A stretch of 64,000 nt of DNA from Caprimulgus europaeus (Eukaryota; Chordata; Aves; Caprimulgiformes; Caprimulgidae). The notes beneath the pieces are model-generated. The model saw only the letters and a list, made by a program, of their open reading frames with translations, was not told the origin of the DNA and did not search any database. Below are positions 62,901 to 64,000 of the stretch, in pieces. The stretch lies in contig OU015543.1 in assembly GCA_907165065.1 (NCBI GenBank), positions 9,613,501 to 9,677,500 on the forward strand. The letters are read 5' to 3'. A program made the position numbers and the translations under genes. The stretch's first letter is position 1. Each line of letters opens with the position of its first letter.

Positions 62901-64000
62901 ATGGAGAATTTAAATAGAGTTACAGACAAAGCCACTTACCACTGCATGAGCACTTTAAAATAGACTTGAAAGCACACAACTAACCAACCACCACACAAGA
63001 CCAAATCAGATGCTTTCATGGGGCTCACTAGAATACAAGGCCTATTGTGATGTTTTTCTTGTAATTTTGAGGTTTGTGTTGTTCTTTTGGTTTATTTGAA
63101 CACCTCCCTCCTGATACAGGGAGGGCAAAGCCTATGGAAATTCTTGGAGAATTGTCTACATTTGATTTTTTTCCCCTACCTTTTATTAATATCAATGAGA
63201 ACATACAACACTGAAGTGATGTGCTGTATTTAAAATATAAATCATGTTTATGAAAAATCTAGCCATGAAAAACTAACCTCTGCTGCACCGTGGAAAGAGC
63301 TAGAGGCTCCGAGAGCCAAGTCAATCGTTATTCAGAGGCATTAACTCCTGGGAGGTTCTGGTTAGTGAAACAGCTCAATCTAAGTTTTCCCAAAAAAAGC
63401 TGAAGACCAGGACTACATTTCCTCCTCCCCCCTCCCCAAAACCCCACCCTGCACAACCAGGTTTAGAGACAGAGTAGGTGATTGAGTAAATTTAGAAGCA
63501 GGGTTGCAATAGATGCAGAGATGAGGGTTTAATCTTTGCTCTCTGGAGCAGGCAGCTGATAATTTCCTACACTCCATGCTAAAGCCACTTGGTTAACTGC
63601 TGGGCTTACCCCTCCTCCTCACTATCATTTGCAGTTAATTAGTGCTACTACAATCTTCAAGTATTTCCCCAAAAGGCAGAAGAGAGGGCATTAGCTCAGT
63701 TAGGAGCAGGACAGAACTAATCAGATTTCTCTCAGAGACAGCCAGAGAGAAGCAGCAAGGCATTTGTTCTGCAGCTATACACAGAAGTCAGAGCTTGGGA
63801 TGAGCAAGTTGTTTCAAAACCACTATCTTCAGAATTTAATCTCTCAGGGTTCAGAGCTGCATCTTCACCATCAGACATTTTTAATTAAGTATACTTACCG
63901 TATCGGTCACCTTTTAAAAGAGCAATTGACACAGTTCAATTTGATGTACTGATATCACTTTATTGAACTTAAACATAAAACCTGTTTAAAAGCCTACTCA

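Larger units (their letters stand above)
49296..64000. other. Upstream flank of SMURF2, no gene recognised
   Basis: These 14.7 kb were read on both strands. No exon series, CR1 copy, tRNA or other RNA gene was recognised. The contents that can be named are the two tandem duplications, the T-rich minisatellite and small microsatellites listed separately. One unusually long ORF (61868-62485, plus) and one isolated good donor-like site (near 63.9 kb, minus) are reported as observations only. Distant enhancers or an unannotated non-coding RNA cannot be excluded. Confidence 0.7.

Noticed and set aside
1-64000. CRISPR array, prokaryotic operon, tRNA or rRNA genes, retroviral or other virus-like elements
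   Set aside because: None was recognised on either strand; the only transposon remains identified are the four CR1 fragments.

Overview
The window reads as vertebrate nuclear DNA, almost certainly from a bird. Compact introns, low interspersed-repeat content and four CR1 LINE fragments ending in the avian-type octamer (TGATTCTG repeats) all point that way. The species cannot be named from the sequence.

The one gene that can be supported is the 5' half of SMURF2, an E3 ubiquitin ligase of the NEDD4 family (C2-WW-HECT). It runs right to left on the minus strand. Nine coding exons were located by translating the minus strand and checking each splice junction: exon 1 at 48804-48855, 2 at 19313-19351, 3 at 17586-17694, 4 at 8618-8751, 5 at 7212-7277, 6 at 3323-3407, 7 at 1949-2032, 8 at 360-562 and 9 at 100-184. 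They sum to 857 bp, giving residues 1-285 plus two bases of codon 286, with reading frame kept across every junction. They encode the C2 domain, WW1, the linker and WW2. WW3 and the catalytic HECT domain lie beyond the left edge.

Region by region: 1-8.8 kb is dense in exons (4-9). 8.8-19.4 kb holds introns 3 and 2 around exon 3, plus exon 2. 19.4-48.8 kb is the large first intron, with two CR1 fragments and otherwise unique AT-rich DNA. 48.3-49.3 kb is a TATA-less CpG island with the start codon, a possible short uORF and a G-quadruplex-type G-run cluster. 49.3-64 kb is the upstream flank, in which no gene was recognised; it holds two short tandem duplications, a T-rich minisatellite, microsatellites and one unusually long orphan ORF.

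No new genetic system was found. The most useful second-look items are features of SMURF2 splicing: the 39-nt in-frame exon 2 that carries the autoinhibitory Phe pair, the in-frame exon 7 that carries most of WW1, the weak donor and tiny intron inside WW2, opposite-orientation CR1 copies around exon 4, and a possible 29-nt poison exon in intron 1.
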